Assembly: GCA_009778475.1 (NCBI GenBank)
Contig: WRJS01000013.1
Coordinates: forward strand, 1 to 50,476
Reading direction: 5' to 3'
DNA length: 50,476 nt
DNA from: Kiritimatiellota bacterium
GTDB lineage: Bacteria; Verrucomicrobiota; Kiritimatiellia; RFP12; UBA1067
In this document: positions 7,659-15,253 of the stretch, in pieces
How positions within the stretch are numbered: the stretch's first letter is position 1
Layout of the letters: every line of letters starts with the position of its first letter
The notes under the pieces: generated by a model
What the model was told of the DNA's origin: nothing
What the model saw: only the letters and a program-made list of their open reading frames with translations
Database searches by the model: none
Position numbers and translations under genes: made by a program

Positions 7659-10445
7659 TCACCTCATGATGATGACCGTCCCTTTCGCCACCGGGGGCGG
7701 CGGGAGCGCCATCACGTCCAGAATCTCTTCCGCCGTGAGGGCGCGGTCATAGACGCGCACCTCGTCCCAGATGCCGTTGGCGACGCGGTTGGCGGGGCGG
7801 GTGCTCCCGAGGTTCAGCGCGGGGTCGGGGTCAACCCAGCCCGCGTCGGTGAGCGCGGCGGTGTCGCGCAGGATGCCGTCCACGTAGAGTTTGGTCTGGC
7901 ACGCGGCGCGGTCCCACGTCCACGCGATGTGATACCAACTGTCCGGGCCGCGGAGGTTGTTGAGGTCACAGGTGGCCGCGCCGCCGCCGGTGAGGTTGCT
8001 GACGCGGATGCGGAGGCGGCCGTCGCTGTAGATCCAGCCTTCCCAGTATTCGTCGTGCACGGCGTTGTCGAGGATGGGGTGGTAGTTGTAGAACGGGCCG
8101 CGGGCGTAGTACCACATCGAGATGGTGCCGGCGTGCGAGCCAAGCGCGTTGGCGACGGACACGCACGCGCCGCCGCTGGAACTTCCCGGGTCGGCCGACA
8201 GGGGCGGGTCGGGGATGTAGGCGAGCGCCCTGCGGCCGACCTCGGGCTTCGCCTTCACGAACACGGGCGAGCCTGCGCGAGGTGAGCCGGTGACGGTCAC
8301 GGCGTTGCTGCCCGCGATGTCCTCGATCCTTCCGTCCTCAAACGGCAGGTAGGCGACCAGCCCGCCGCGCTCCGCGAAACGGGTGCGCCACGCGAACTGC
8401 GCGTGGACCTGCGCCACCTGTTCGGGTGTGAGCGCGGTCTCGAAAATCTGGAGGTCGCTCCATCTGCCCGCGCCCTTGCGGTCGTTGCTCGAATGGCCGC
8501 CGCCGAGGAAGAACTCCGTGCCAGGCACGAGCGTCGTGCCGGAGTCCGTGCCGCGCACGCGCTCCTCGCCGTTCACGTACAGCACCGTGCTCCCGGAGAC
8601 CTGATCCCATGTCGCGCAGATGTGCCACCAGCGGTTGCTGTTGGCGGCCCCCATCGCCGTCCTGATGACGGTGGCGCTGCCGCCACGCCAACTGAACTGG
8701 TTGCCGCTGTTGGCGAAACACTCGTACCTGTCGGCGTGCGCGGAGTTGTCGAAAACCGTGTCGTAGTTGGCCCACCTCGGCGGCCCGTAGTACCATACCG
8801 CCACCGTGGCGGAGCGGTTCAGGCGGTAGGGCAGGGAGGCGTAAGACCTCTCGGGCGGGGATTCGGACTCATCGTCCCCGGCCATCCAGAGCGCCTGCCC
8901 CTTGCTGTTCACGCCGTTCGTCCATGCCGCGTCGCCGATGAGATCGAGGGCGTAACGCTCGCCGCCGGTGCCGATGTTGTCCAGCGTCCCGTCAAGCGTG
9001 ATGTGGACGATCGGGGCCTTGGACGCGATTTCCGCATGGAGGTCCCGCACCTGCCGCGCGGTCAGCGCATTGTCATAGACGCGCACGTCGTCCATCACGC
9101 CCTCGGGCAGGGGGTTGCCCGCGTGGTGCGCGCCGAAATAGAACGTGCCGCCGGGGTTGACCCACCCCAGCGTGTTGGCGGCCGCGAATATCCCATTGAC
9201 ATAGACCTTCTGGCCGTTATCGGGTATGTCGCGGTCCCATGTGAATACGATATGGTACCATGCGTCGATCCCGTTGTGCCGGGTGGTCAGGTTGCCATAC
9301 GTTGTGGTCGTGCTGTTCACCCGGAAGGAGACGTTCCCGTTGCTCGGTATCCACGCCTCCCACTGGTTGTCGTTGTTGATGCTGTTGTCGAACAGCGAGC
9401 AATAGTTGTAGAACAGGCGCGTGGGCTTGAACCAGAACGCGATGGCCCCCTGATTCCCTGCCGTCCAGTTGAGCGCGGCATACACGCGCGTCGCCTGCGT
9501 CAGCCCGGCGGGGAACAGCAGCGCGTCGCCATCGACGCCGTTGGTGAACGACACCGCGCCGCCGAACACCGCGTCGTACTGCGAACCGCCCGTGCCGACG
9601 TTCACGCCCGAGCCGTTGTCGAACGTCCAATGCACGAGCGGCTTGACATCCTGCGGCGCGCCCAACGCCAAGGCGAACGCCGCGCCGTGGTCACTGGTGA
9701 TGGTCTCCACGCCCAGCGCGGCCAGCGCCTTCGCGCGCGCCTGATCGTTGACCGTCCACGTGTGGAAGCCGAACCCCGCGCCCTGAATGTCGCGCACGTA
9801 GCCCGCCGTCAAACCCGAGAAGTCCTGGAGGTTCACGCCGCTGGCGTTGAGCGACTGCAGCTTGGCAATCATCGCCGCCGCATTCAGGCTGCTGTCCGAC
9901 GAGAGCAGATACGCGCGGTACGCCGACAACGTTGCGTGCTGGCGCAACGCCGCGATCACCGGCTCGCCGAACGCGATGAACACCACGCGCCCCGGCGTGG
10001 CCTTCGGCTCCGCCGCCATCACCTGCGCGAGGCGCGGCAGGATTTCCGTGCCGCACTTGATCTCCACGTAAATCTCGAACTCGTCCCGCGCCAGCGACAA
10101 CGCCTCCGCGAGCGTCGGGACGCGCTCGCCCTCGAACGCCTCGCCCTTCCACGCGCCCGCATCCAACGCTCGGATTTGCGCGAGCGTCGCCGAGGCCACG
10201 GTCAAACTCCCGTCCGTCGTGCGCGTCGTGGTCGCGTCGTGCATGACGACGATCTCATTGTCCGCCGTCAGCCGTGCGTCGAGCTCGAACCCGTCCGCGC
10301 CGTTGTCGATGGCGGCACGGAACGCGACCATCGTATTCTCAGGATACGCCGCCGACTCACCCCTGTGTGAGATGAACCGCGCGGCGGATGCTTGGATTGT
10401 TATGCACATCAGCCCGGCGGCTGCGCTCAGAATCAGTCTCTTCAT
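7659..10445 (-). CDS. Secreted GDPD-family phosphodiesterase fused to three LamG-like domains
   Basis: 928 residues. The signal peptide LILSAAAGLMCITIQASA follows an ATG preceded by AAAGGTGAG. Residues about 22-250 form a GDPD barrel (FISHRGESAAYPENT, VVMHDATTTRT, EIYVEIKCGTE). Three concanavalin-A-like LamG jellyroll domains follow, at about 262-470, 478-690 and 698-915; each starts with a strand such as VHWTFDNGSG, VHITLDGTLDN or LVAYLPFEDGR and ends with DDVRVYDNALT, SDLQIFETALT or DEVRVYDRALT. LamG domains usually bind carbohydrate or protein, so the enzyme is probably directed to a glycan surface. The C-terminus has a short PPPP run and no obvious sorting signal. It is upstream of, and probably cotranscribed with, the single-domain paralog. 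The exact substrate is unknown. Confidence 0.85.
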   Translation of the reverse strand: MKRLILSAAAGLMCITIQASAARFISHRGESAAYPENTMVAFRAAIDNGADGFELDARLTADNEIVVMHDATTTRTTDGSLTVASATLAQIRALDAGAWKGEAFEGERVPTLAEALSLARDEFEIYVEIKCGTEILPRLAQVMAAEPKATPGRVVFIAFGEPVIAALRQHATLSAYRAYLLSSDSSLNAAAMIAKLQSLNASGVNLQDFSGLTAGYVRDIQGAGFGFHTWTVNDQARAKALAALGVETITSDHGAAFALALGAPQDVKPLVHWTFDNGSGVNVGTGGSQYDAVFGGAVSFTNGVDGDALLFPAGLTQATRVYAALNWTAGNQGAIAFWFKPTRLFYNYCSLFDNSINNDNQWEAWIPSNGNVSFRVNSTTTTYGNLTTRHNGIDAWYHIVFTWDRDIPDNGQKVYVNGIFAAANTLGWVNPGGTFYFGAHHAGNPLPEGVMDDVRVYDNALTARQVRDLHAEIASKAPIVHITLDGTLDNIGTGGERYALDLIGDAAWTNGVNSKGQALWMAGDDESESPPERSYASLPYRLNRSATVAVWYYGPPRWANYDTVFDNSAHADRYECFANSGNQFSWRGGSATVIRTAMGAANSNRWWHICATWDQVSGSTVLYVNGEERVRGTDSGTTLVPGTEFFLGGGHSSNDRKGAGRWSDLQIFETALTPEQVAQVHAQFAWRTRFAERGGLVAYLPFEDGRIEDIAGSNAVTVTGSPRAGSPVFVKAKPEVGRRALAYIPDPPLSADPGSSSGGACVSVANALGSHAGTISMWYYARGPFYNYHPILDNAVHDEYWEGWIYSDGRLRIRVSNLTGGGAATCDLNNLRGPDSWYHIAWTWDRAACQTKLYVDGILRDTAALTDAGWVDPDPALNLGSTRPANRVANGIWDEVRVYDRALTAEEILDVMALPPPPVAKGTVIIMR

Positions 10446-10803
10446 TTTTCACTCACCTTTCCCTTCGTTAAAAAAATACGCCGCCAGAATAGCAGAGGTG
10501 TGTTTGGGAAAAAACAGGAACGTGCTAATTTTATGTGAGAAATAGGGCGGTTCAAACAGATGTTGCTACACATCTGTTATTTCAAGGAACCACCTCGTCG
10601 GTCTACGCCTACCCCCTTCCAACGGAAGGAAATTCCTCGTGTCCTGTGAAATACAGATTCCTCAATGGAAAAGATAACAGAAGACGGGTATCCCTGCCCG
10701 TCATGAAAGACCGGCGGCGACAGGCAGGAATGCCTGTCCTCCGTTGTCTCTACAGCACACTGCCTCCCCGAGTTATAAAAAACAAAAAAATATAAAATCA
10801 CGC
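10446..10803. other. Intergenic region between divergent genes, short hairpin repeats only
   Basis: No credible gene. It contains small palindromes (CAGATGTTGCTACACATCTG at about 10558, GACAGGCAGGAATGCCTGTC at about 10720) and a single end of the MITE-like family at about 10638. The divergent promoters for the GDPD pair and rpsL must lie at its two sides. Confidence 0.5.
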
Positions 10804-10832
10804 TTGTGTCCGGCTCGGGTCTGTGGTAAATT
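10804..10832 (+). promoter_or_regulatory. Candidate sigma-70-type promoter for rpsL-rpsG
   Basis: TTGTGT at 10804-10809 and TAAATT at 10827-10832 are separated by 17 bases, giving a plausible -35/-10 pair about 41 bases before the rpsL start. The leader then carries GGAGAAGGAAAAGGAG as ribosome-binding sequence. This is a prediction from spacing and consensus only. Confidence 0.4.
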
Positions 10833-10873
10833 GTTTGCTCATTTGTTTCCAATTGGAGAAGGAAAAGGAGTAG

Positions 10874-11257
10874 ATGCCGACGATTAATCAGTTAGTGCGT
10901 AAGGGCAGGAGCCCGTTGCGCAAGAAGAGCAAGTCGCCCGCGCTGAAGGCGTGTCCGCAGCGTCGTGGAGTGTGTCTGGTCGTCAAGACGCAGACGCCCA
11001 AGAAGCCGAACTCCGCGTTGCGTAAGGTTGCGCGTGTGCGTTTGACGACGGGTTATGAAGTGACCGCCTATATCCCTGGCGAGGGCCACAACCTTCAGGA
11101 GCACAGCGTGGTGCTGGTGCGCGGCGGCCGTGTCAAGGACTTGCCGGGCGTGCGTTACCACATCGTGCGCGGGTGCCTGGACAGCCTGGGCGTGTCGGGG
11201 CGAAACCGCAGCCGTTCGAAGTACGGCGTGAAACGTCAGAAGAAAGCCGAAAAGTAA
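10874..11257 (+). CDS. rpsL: 30S ribosomal protein S12
   Basis: 127 residues, close to the usual 124. S12 lies at the decoding centre of the small subunit and helps control accuracy. The sequence is unmistakable from the start ([11 protein letters not shown]) through the KKPNSALRK loop and the ending [16 protein letters not shown]. The KKPNS lysine, whose mutation gives streptomycin resistance in other bacteria, is the wild-type residue. The ATG at 10874 follows an AG-rich ribosome-binding site. rpsG starts eight bases after the stop, so the two are cotranscribed. Confidence 0.98.
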   Translation: MPTINQLVRKGRSPLRKKSKSPALKACPQRRGVCLVVKTQTPKKPNSALRKVARVRLTTGYEVTAYIPGEGHNLQEHSVVLVRGGRVKDLPGVRYHIVRGCLDSLGVSGRNRSRSKYGVKRQKKAEK

Positions 11258-11265
11258 GGTAGATT

Positions 11266-11739
11266 ATGGCAAGACGTCGTAGAGCAGTAAAGCGGGTTGC
11301 GTCCGTTGACCCGAAGTTCAACAGCGAACTGGTCGCGCGCGTGGTGCGTGCGCTGATGAAGAGCGGCAAGAAGACGACCGCCGAGCGCATCGTGTACGGC
11401 GCGATCGAGGAGCTCCGCGTGAGGGTCGAGGGCAAGGACCCCTTGGAGGTCCTCGACGCGGCGATCGCCAACATGAAGCCCAAGGTGGAGGTGAAGTCCC
11501 GCCGCGTGGGCGGCACGACGTACCCCGTCCCGGTGGAGATCCGCCCCGGGCGCCAGCTCTCGCTGGCCCTGCGCTGGATGTCCACCTACGCCAGCGGTCG
11601 CCGCGGCACGCCCATGCCCAAGGCCGTCGCGCTTGAGCTGATCGAGGCCTTCAACAATCAGGGCAACGTCATCAAGAAACGCGACGACACGCACAAGATG
11701 GCGCAGGCCAACAAGGCCTTCGCGCATTATGCGTGGTAA
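11266..11739 (+). CDS. rpsG: 30S ribosomal protein S7
   Basis: 157 residues, the normal length. S7 nucleates assembly of the 30S head by binding the 3' domain of 16S rRNA and contacts the E site. Diagnostic stretches are the basic N-terminus ARRRRAVKR, GGTTYPVPVEIRP and a C-terminus containing KKRDDTHKMAQANKAFAHY. It is the second gene of an rpsL-rpsG pair. In many bacteria fusA and tuf follow; here the next gene is unrelated and begins about 220 bases on, after a hairpin. Confidence 0.98.
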   Translation: MARRRRAVKRVASVDPKFNSELVARVVRALMKSGKKTTAERIVYGAIEELRVRVEGKDPLEVLDAAIANMKPKVEVKSRRVGGTTYPVPVEIRPGRQLSLALRWMSTYASGRRGTPMPKAVALELIEAFNNQGNVIKKRDDTHKMAQANKAFAHYAW

Positions 11740-11742
11740 GCA

Positions 11743-11763
11743 GCTGCGGCTTTAGGCCGCAGC
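11743..11763 (+). terminator. Hairpin after rpsG, possible terminator
   Basis: GCTGCGGC and GCCGCAGC form a perfect 8-bp stem with a 5-nt loop, three bases after the rpsG stop. No T-run follows, so intrinsic termination is uncertain; it could instead protect the 3' end of the message. Confidence 0.35.
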
Positions 11764-11958
11764 CGAGGCAATGGCGGGGATGCCGTTGTTACACAGTAGG
11801 GGCGGTATTCGGCCGCCCCTTCCGTTTGCTGTCGATGGCAAACGGTGAAGCGCTTAAGGCCCCTGAAAAAAGTGCAAATCGTCCTACCACCCGATGCCTG
11901 AAATACGTTATACTGTCCGCAAAAGCAAGGCAATCCCAAACGGACGGGAGCGAGAACC

Positions 11959-13530
11959 ATGCGGTTGTTACAGTCAATTCTGATGGTCGGGGTATGCGGG
12001 CTGGCGGGGTGTTCCGAACGCGCCGCCACACCGGGAGAGAAAGAAGAGGAGCAAGAGATGACAAGGAAGGTCATGCACTCACCGTTGGCCGGGCAGTGGT
12101 TCCCGGCAACCGAGCAGGGCTTGCGCGATGACATCGCCGAGCGTTGCCGCGACATCCATGTCGTCCGCAAGGGCGACGTCTGCGCGGCGGTCGTGCCGCA
12201 CGCGGGGTACCGCTTCTCCGGGCGCGTGGCGGCGGGGGTCTATCTGCGCATCGACCCCAAGAAAATCAAGCGCATCATCGTGATGGGCCCCAGCCACTAT
12301 GAGGCGATGAGCAACCGCGTCAGCGTGCCGGACGCCACGCATTTCCGCACGCCGCTCGGGGACCTGGCCGTTGACGCCGCGTTCGTCGCGCAGCTGCGCA
12401 AGCTCCCGTTCGTGACGCACGAGCCCGCCGCCCACCAGCGCGAGCACAGCGACCAAATCCAGCTGCCGCTCATCCAGGCCTGCCTCGCGACGAACATCCC
12501 CGTGGTGTGCGTCGTCTGCGGCCAGTTCGACGCGCAGCACCTCGTCCCGGCAGCCGAGGCCCTGCGCGGGCTGCTGGACGACACCACGCTGGTCGTGGCG
12601 AGCTCGGACTTCACGCACTACGGCGCGAGCTACGGCTACGTGCCGTTCACGCAGGACGTGGAGAAGAACATCGAGACGCTCGACATGGGGGTGTTCAGCC
12701 TGTTCGAGAAAAAGGATTTGCCGGGGTTCATCAAATACCTCAACGAGACCGGCGCGACGGTCTGCGGGCGTGACCCGCTCGCGTTCCTGCTCGCGATGAT
12801 GCCCGAGGGCGCGCGCGTCGAGAAGACGGCCTACGACACGTCCGGCCGCCAGCTGAACGACACGCGCAACTCCGTCAGCTACATCGGCGCGCTCGTGCGC
12901 GGCGCGTGGGGGGCGCCCGCAGCGAAGGCCGCGCCCGCGTTCGAGGGCAAGCTGCCCGAGGCGGACTGCGTGCGCCTTCTGGCGCTCGCGCGGGCCACAA
13001 TCACCGAGGCGTTCAAGACGAGCGAGCGTAAGGCCTCCGTGCTCATGCCCGACACCGTGACCGACGCGATGTGCGCGGTGCGCGGCGGTTTCGTGACGCT
13101 GAACAAGCGCGGCGACCTGCGCGGCTGCATCGGCGAGATCTTGCCGCGCCGCGAAATCTGGAAGGTGGTGCGCGAGCAGGCGCTCAACGCCGCATTCAAC
13201 GACCCGCGTTTCCCGCCGCTGGCCGAGCGCGAGCTTGCGGAGATCGACATCGAGATTTCCATCCTCACGCCGCCGCGCCCTGTTGACAGCTGGCGCGACA
13301 TCGTCATCGGCCAGCACGGCATGGTGCTGTCGAAAGCGGGGCGGAGCGCGGTGTTCCTGCCGCAGGTCGCGCCCGAGCAGGGCTGGACGCTGGAGGAGAC
13401 CCTCACGCACCTCTCCCTCAAAGCCGGTCTCCCCCGCGACGCATGGCGCGAGGGCGCGGCGTTCCTCGTGTTCGAGGCGCAGGTCGTCCACGAGGAAACG
13501 GGGCGAATTACAAGCAAAACGAGCCAGTGA
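11959..13530 (+). CDS. MEMO1-AMMECR1 fusion (AmmeMemoRadiSam proteins B and A), predicted lipoprotein
   Basis: 523 residues. From the ATG at 11959 the N-terminus reads as a lipoprotein signal with lipobox LAGC (Cys18), then an acidic linker. An in-frame ATG at 12058 with its own AG-rich ribosome-binding site would give a cytoplasmic form, so the start is not certain. Residues about 38-312 are the MEMO1 family (AmmeMemoRadiSam B), related to class III extradiol dioxygenases, with PHAGY (His81), GPSHYEA (His113) and SSDFTHYG. Residues about 335-515 are AMMECR1 (AmmeMemoRadiSam A), with LRGCIG at 387-392. In many genomes these two occur with a radical SAM enzyme, and eukaryotic MEMO1 has been linked to copper/iron redox handling. 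No radical SAM partner is in this window. The biochemical function in bacteria is unsettled. Confidence 0.9.
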   Translation: MRLLQSILMVGVCGLAGCSERAATPGEKEEEQEMTRKVMHSPLAGQWFPATEQGLRDDIAERCRDIHVVRKGDVCAAVVPHAGYRFSGRVAAGVYLRIDPKKIKRIIVMGPSHYEAMSNRVSVPDATHFRTPLGDLAVDAAFVAQLRKLPFVTHEPAAHQREHSDQIQLPLIQACLATNIPVVCVVCGQFDAQHLVPAAEALRGLLDDTTLVVASSDFTHYGASYGYVPFTQDVEKNIETLDMGVFSLFEKKDLPGFIKYLNETGATVCGRDPLAFLLAMMPEGARVEKTAYDTSGRQLNDTRNSVSYIGALVRGAWGAPAAKAAPAFEGKLPEADCVRLLALARATITEAFKTSERKASVLMPDTVTDAMCAVRGGFVTLNKRGDLRGCIGEILPRREIWKVVREQALNAAFNDPRFPPLAERELAEIDIEISILTPPRPVDSWRDIVIGQHGMVLSKAGRSAVFLPQVAPEQGWTLEETLTHLSLKAGLPRDAWREGAAFLVFEAQVVHEETGRITSKTSQ

Positions 13531-13848
13531 TTCAGGCGGTGGGCGGGATGCAGCGGAGTCCAGGGATCCGCAACCGTTAATATTGGAATTTCAAACCCTC
13601 AGAACACACGTTTTCGCCCTTGTGTTTGCACACCGTTTTATGGTATATTACAAAACACCAAGGATGCTGTTGCTGTTTCAGACGGGACGGCACTTTGTTT
13701 GACATAATTCGTTTGTGTTGAGGATGTTATGGGGTTTCATCGAAGGAGAATCTCGCATACCTTACGGGGACGGAGTCTGCCGTTTTCCGGTGGCGGCGAC
13801 GGGAATGCGTTTTTTTAACTGTGAATGGAAGGATAAAGGAGAAGAGAA
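13531..13848. promoter_or_regulatory. metK leader region with candidate promoter
   Basis: 318 bases without a gene. TTGTGT (13620-13625) and TATATT (13644-13649), spaced by 18, form the best promoter-like pair; TTGACA at 13699 has no convincing -10 partner. The ribosome-binding site AAAGGAGAAGAG precedes the ATG. I looked for a SAM or SAH riboswitch core and did not recognise one. Confidence 0.35.
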
Positions 13849-15036
13849 ATGAGTAAGTTGAGTAGGCGTCATGTGTTCACTTCGGAGTCGGTTTCGGAGG
13901 GGCACCCGGATAAAGTGTGCGACCAGATTTCGGACGCGATTCTGGATGCGTGTCTGGCGCAGGACGCCGCCGCGCACGTCGCGTGCGAGACGGCGGTGGG
14001 GATGAACCTCGTAGTGAACGTGGGGGAGATCACCTGCAAGAACTGGGAGAAGATCAACCCGAAGAATATCGCGGCGGAGGTCGTCAGGGATATCGGCTAT
14101 GACGCGCCGGAGGAGGGGTTCAGCTGGAACACGTTCAATTATGTCAACGCGCTGCACGGGCAGTCGGCGGACATCAATCAGGGCGTGAGCAAAAAGACCC
14201 TCGAGGAGCAGGGCGCGGGTGACCAGGGGATGATGTTCGGGTATGCGTCGAACGAGACGCCGGAGATGATGCCCGCGCCGCTCTTGTGGTCGCACCAGCT
14301 GCTCCAGTTCTTCACGGCGCTCCGCAAGAACGGCGAGATCGCGTATCTGCGCCCGGACTCGAAGGCGCAGGTGAGCGTGCTGTATGAGGATGGGATGCCC
14401 AAGGAGATTACGGCGGTCGTGATTTCGCACCAGACGCGCAACGTGCCCATCAGCCGCATCCGCAAGGACTTGGAGGAGAACGCGCGCCGCCTGCTGAAGG
14501 ACACGGGGATGCTGACGAACAAGACGAGGTTCTACATCAACCCGACGGGACGTTTCGTGGTCGGCGGACCGTGCGGCGACTCGGGCGTGACGGGGCGCAA
14601 GATTATCGTGGACAGTTACGGCGGCGTGGGGTCGCACGGCGGCGGCGCGTTCTCGGGCAAGGACCCGTCGAAGGTGGACCGCTCGGCGGCGTACTACGGG
14701 CGCTATGTGGCGAAGAACATCGTCGCGGCGGGGCTCGCCGACAAGTGCGAGATTCAGGTCGCCTACGCGATCGGCGTGGCGAAGCCGCTGAGCATCAACG
14801 TCAGCACCTACGGCACGGCGAAGGTGCCGGAGGAGAAGATCGAGAAACTGCTGCTGGCGGGTGAGGTTTTCGACTTTCGCCCCGGCATGCTGATCAAGGA
14901 TCTCGGGCTGACGGTGCCGAAGGGCTGGTCGTACCGCAAGACGGCGAACTACGGGCACTTCGGGCGCGAGGGCTTCCCGTGGGAGAAGCCTAACCGCGTC
15001 GCCGCCCTCCGCTCGGCGGTGGGGGTGAAGAAGTAA
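13849..15036 (+). CDS. metK: S-adenosylmethionine synthetase (methionine adenosyltransferase)
   Basis: 395 residues, a typical length. The enzyme makes S-adenosylmethionine from ATP and methionine in the cytoplasm, releasing phosphate and pyrophosphate. Visible signatures are SEGHPDKVCDQISDAILD near the N-terminus (ATP and metal binding), the hexapeptide-type motif GAGDQGMMFGYA, and the Gly-rich GGGAFSGKDPSKVDRSAAY. A strong ribosome-binding site lies just before the ATG. ahcY lies about 4.7 kb downstream on the same strand, separated by two glycosidase genes, so the methyl-cycle genes are loosely clustered without forming one operon. Confidence 0.97.
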   Translation: MSKLSRRHVFTSESVSEGHPDKVCDQISDAILDACLAQDAAAHVACETAVGMNLVVNVGEITCKNWEKINPKNIAAEVVRDIGYDAPEEGFSWNTFNYVNALHGQSADINQGVSKKTLEEQGAGDQGMMFGYASNETPEMMPAPLLWSHQLLQFFTALRKNGEIAYLRPDSKAQVSVLYEDGMPKEITAVVISHQTRNVPISRIRKDLEENARRLLKDTGMLTNKTRFYINPTGRFVVGGPCGDSGVTGRKIIVDSYGGVGSHGGGAFSGKDPSKVDRSAAYYGRYVAKNIVAAGLADKCEIQVAYAIGVAKPLSINVSTYGTAKVPEEKIEKLLLAGEVFDFRPGMLIKDLGLTVPKGWSYRKTANYGHFGREGFPWEKPNRVAALRSAVGVKK

Positions 15037-15050
15037 ACGACGTGTCTCGC

Positions 15051-15230
15051 ACAAAGACACGATAGATAAAAATGGTTTCGGATTATCTCACACAAAGGCA
15101 CAAAGGTCACAAAGAAATAGCATTTGTATTTTTTAATAAAACTTTGTGACCTTTGTGCCTTTGTGTGAGATAAAAATCAGAGCCTTTGTGTGAGATAAAA
15201 CAAAAAACATCGTGTCTTTGTGTGAGATGA
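15051..15230. repeat. CACAAAGG-type hairpin repeat, left copy flanking the GH106-like gene
   Basis: A perfect 32-bp inverted repeat (arms 15083-15114 and 15142-15173, built from CACAAAGGCACAAAGGTCAC) forms a long stem with an AT-rich loop, followed by two further single-arm pieces. The part at 15051-15130 is about 86% identical to 17503-17582, so the glycosidase gene between them is bracketed by direct repeats. Related repeats occur at about 19650, 27500, 33680, 36715, 45240, 48000 and 49690. Confidence 0.8.
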
Positions 15231-15253
15231 AATCGGGAAGGGGGAGGAGGCAG

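Noticed and set aside
8403..10370. Long plus-strand open frame opposite the GDPD-LamG gene
   Set aside because: It is an antisense shadow of a GC-rich gene: composition is dominated by Arg, Val, His and Ala, with no domain or ribosome-binding site, while the minus strand has clear GDPD and LamG motifs.
13531..13848. SAM or SAH riboswitch upstream of metK
   Set aside because: I looked for the conserved cores and paired helices and did not find them; only a candidate promoter and ribosome-binding site are visible. A covariance-model search would settle it.
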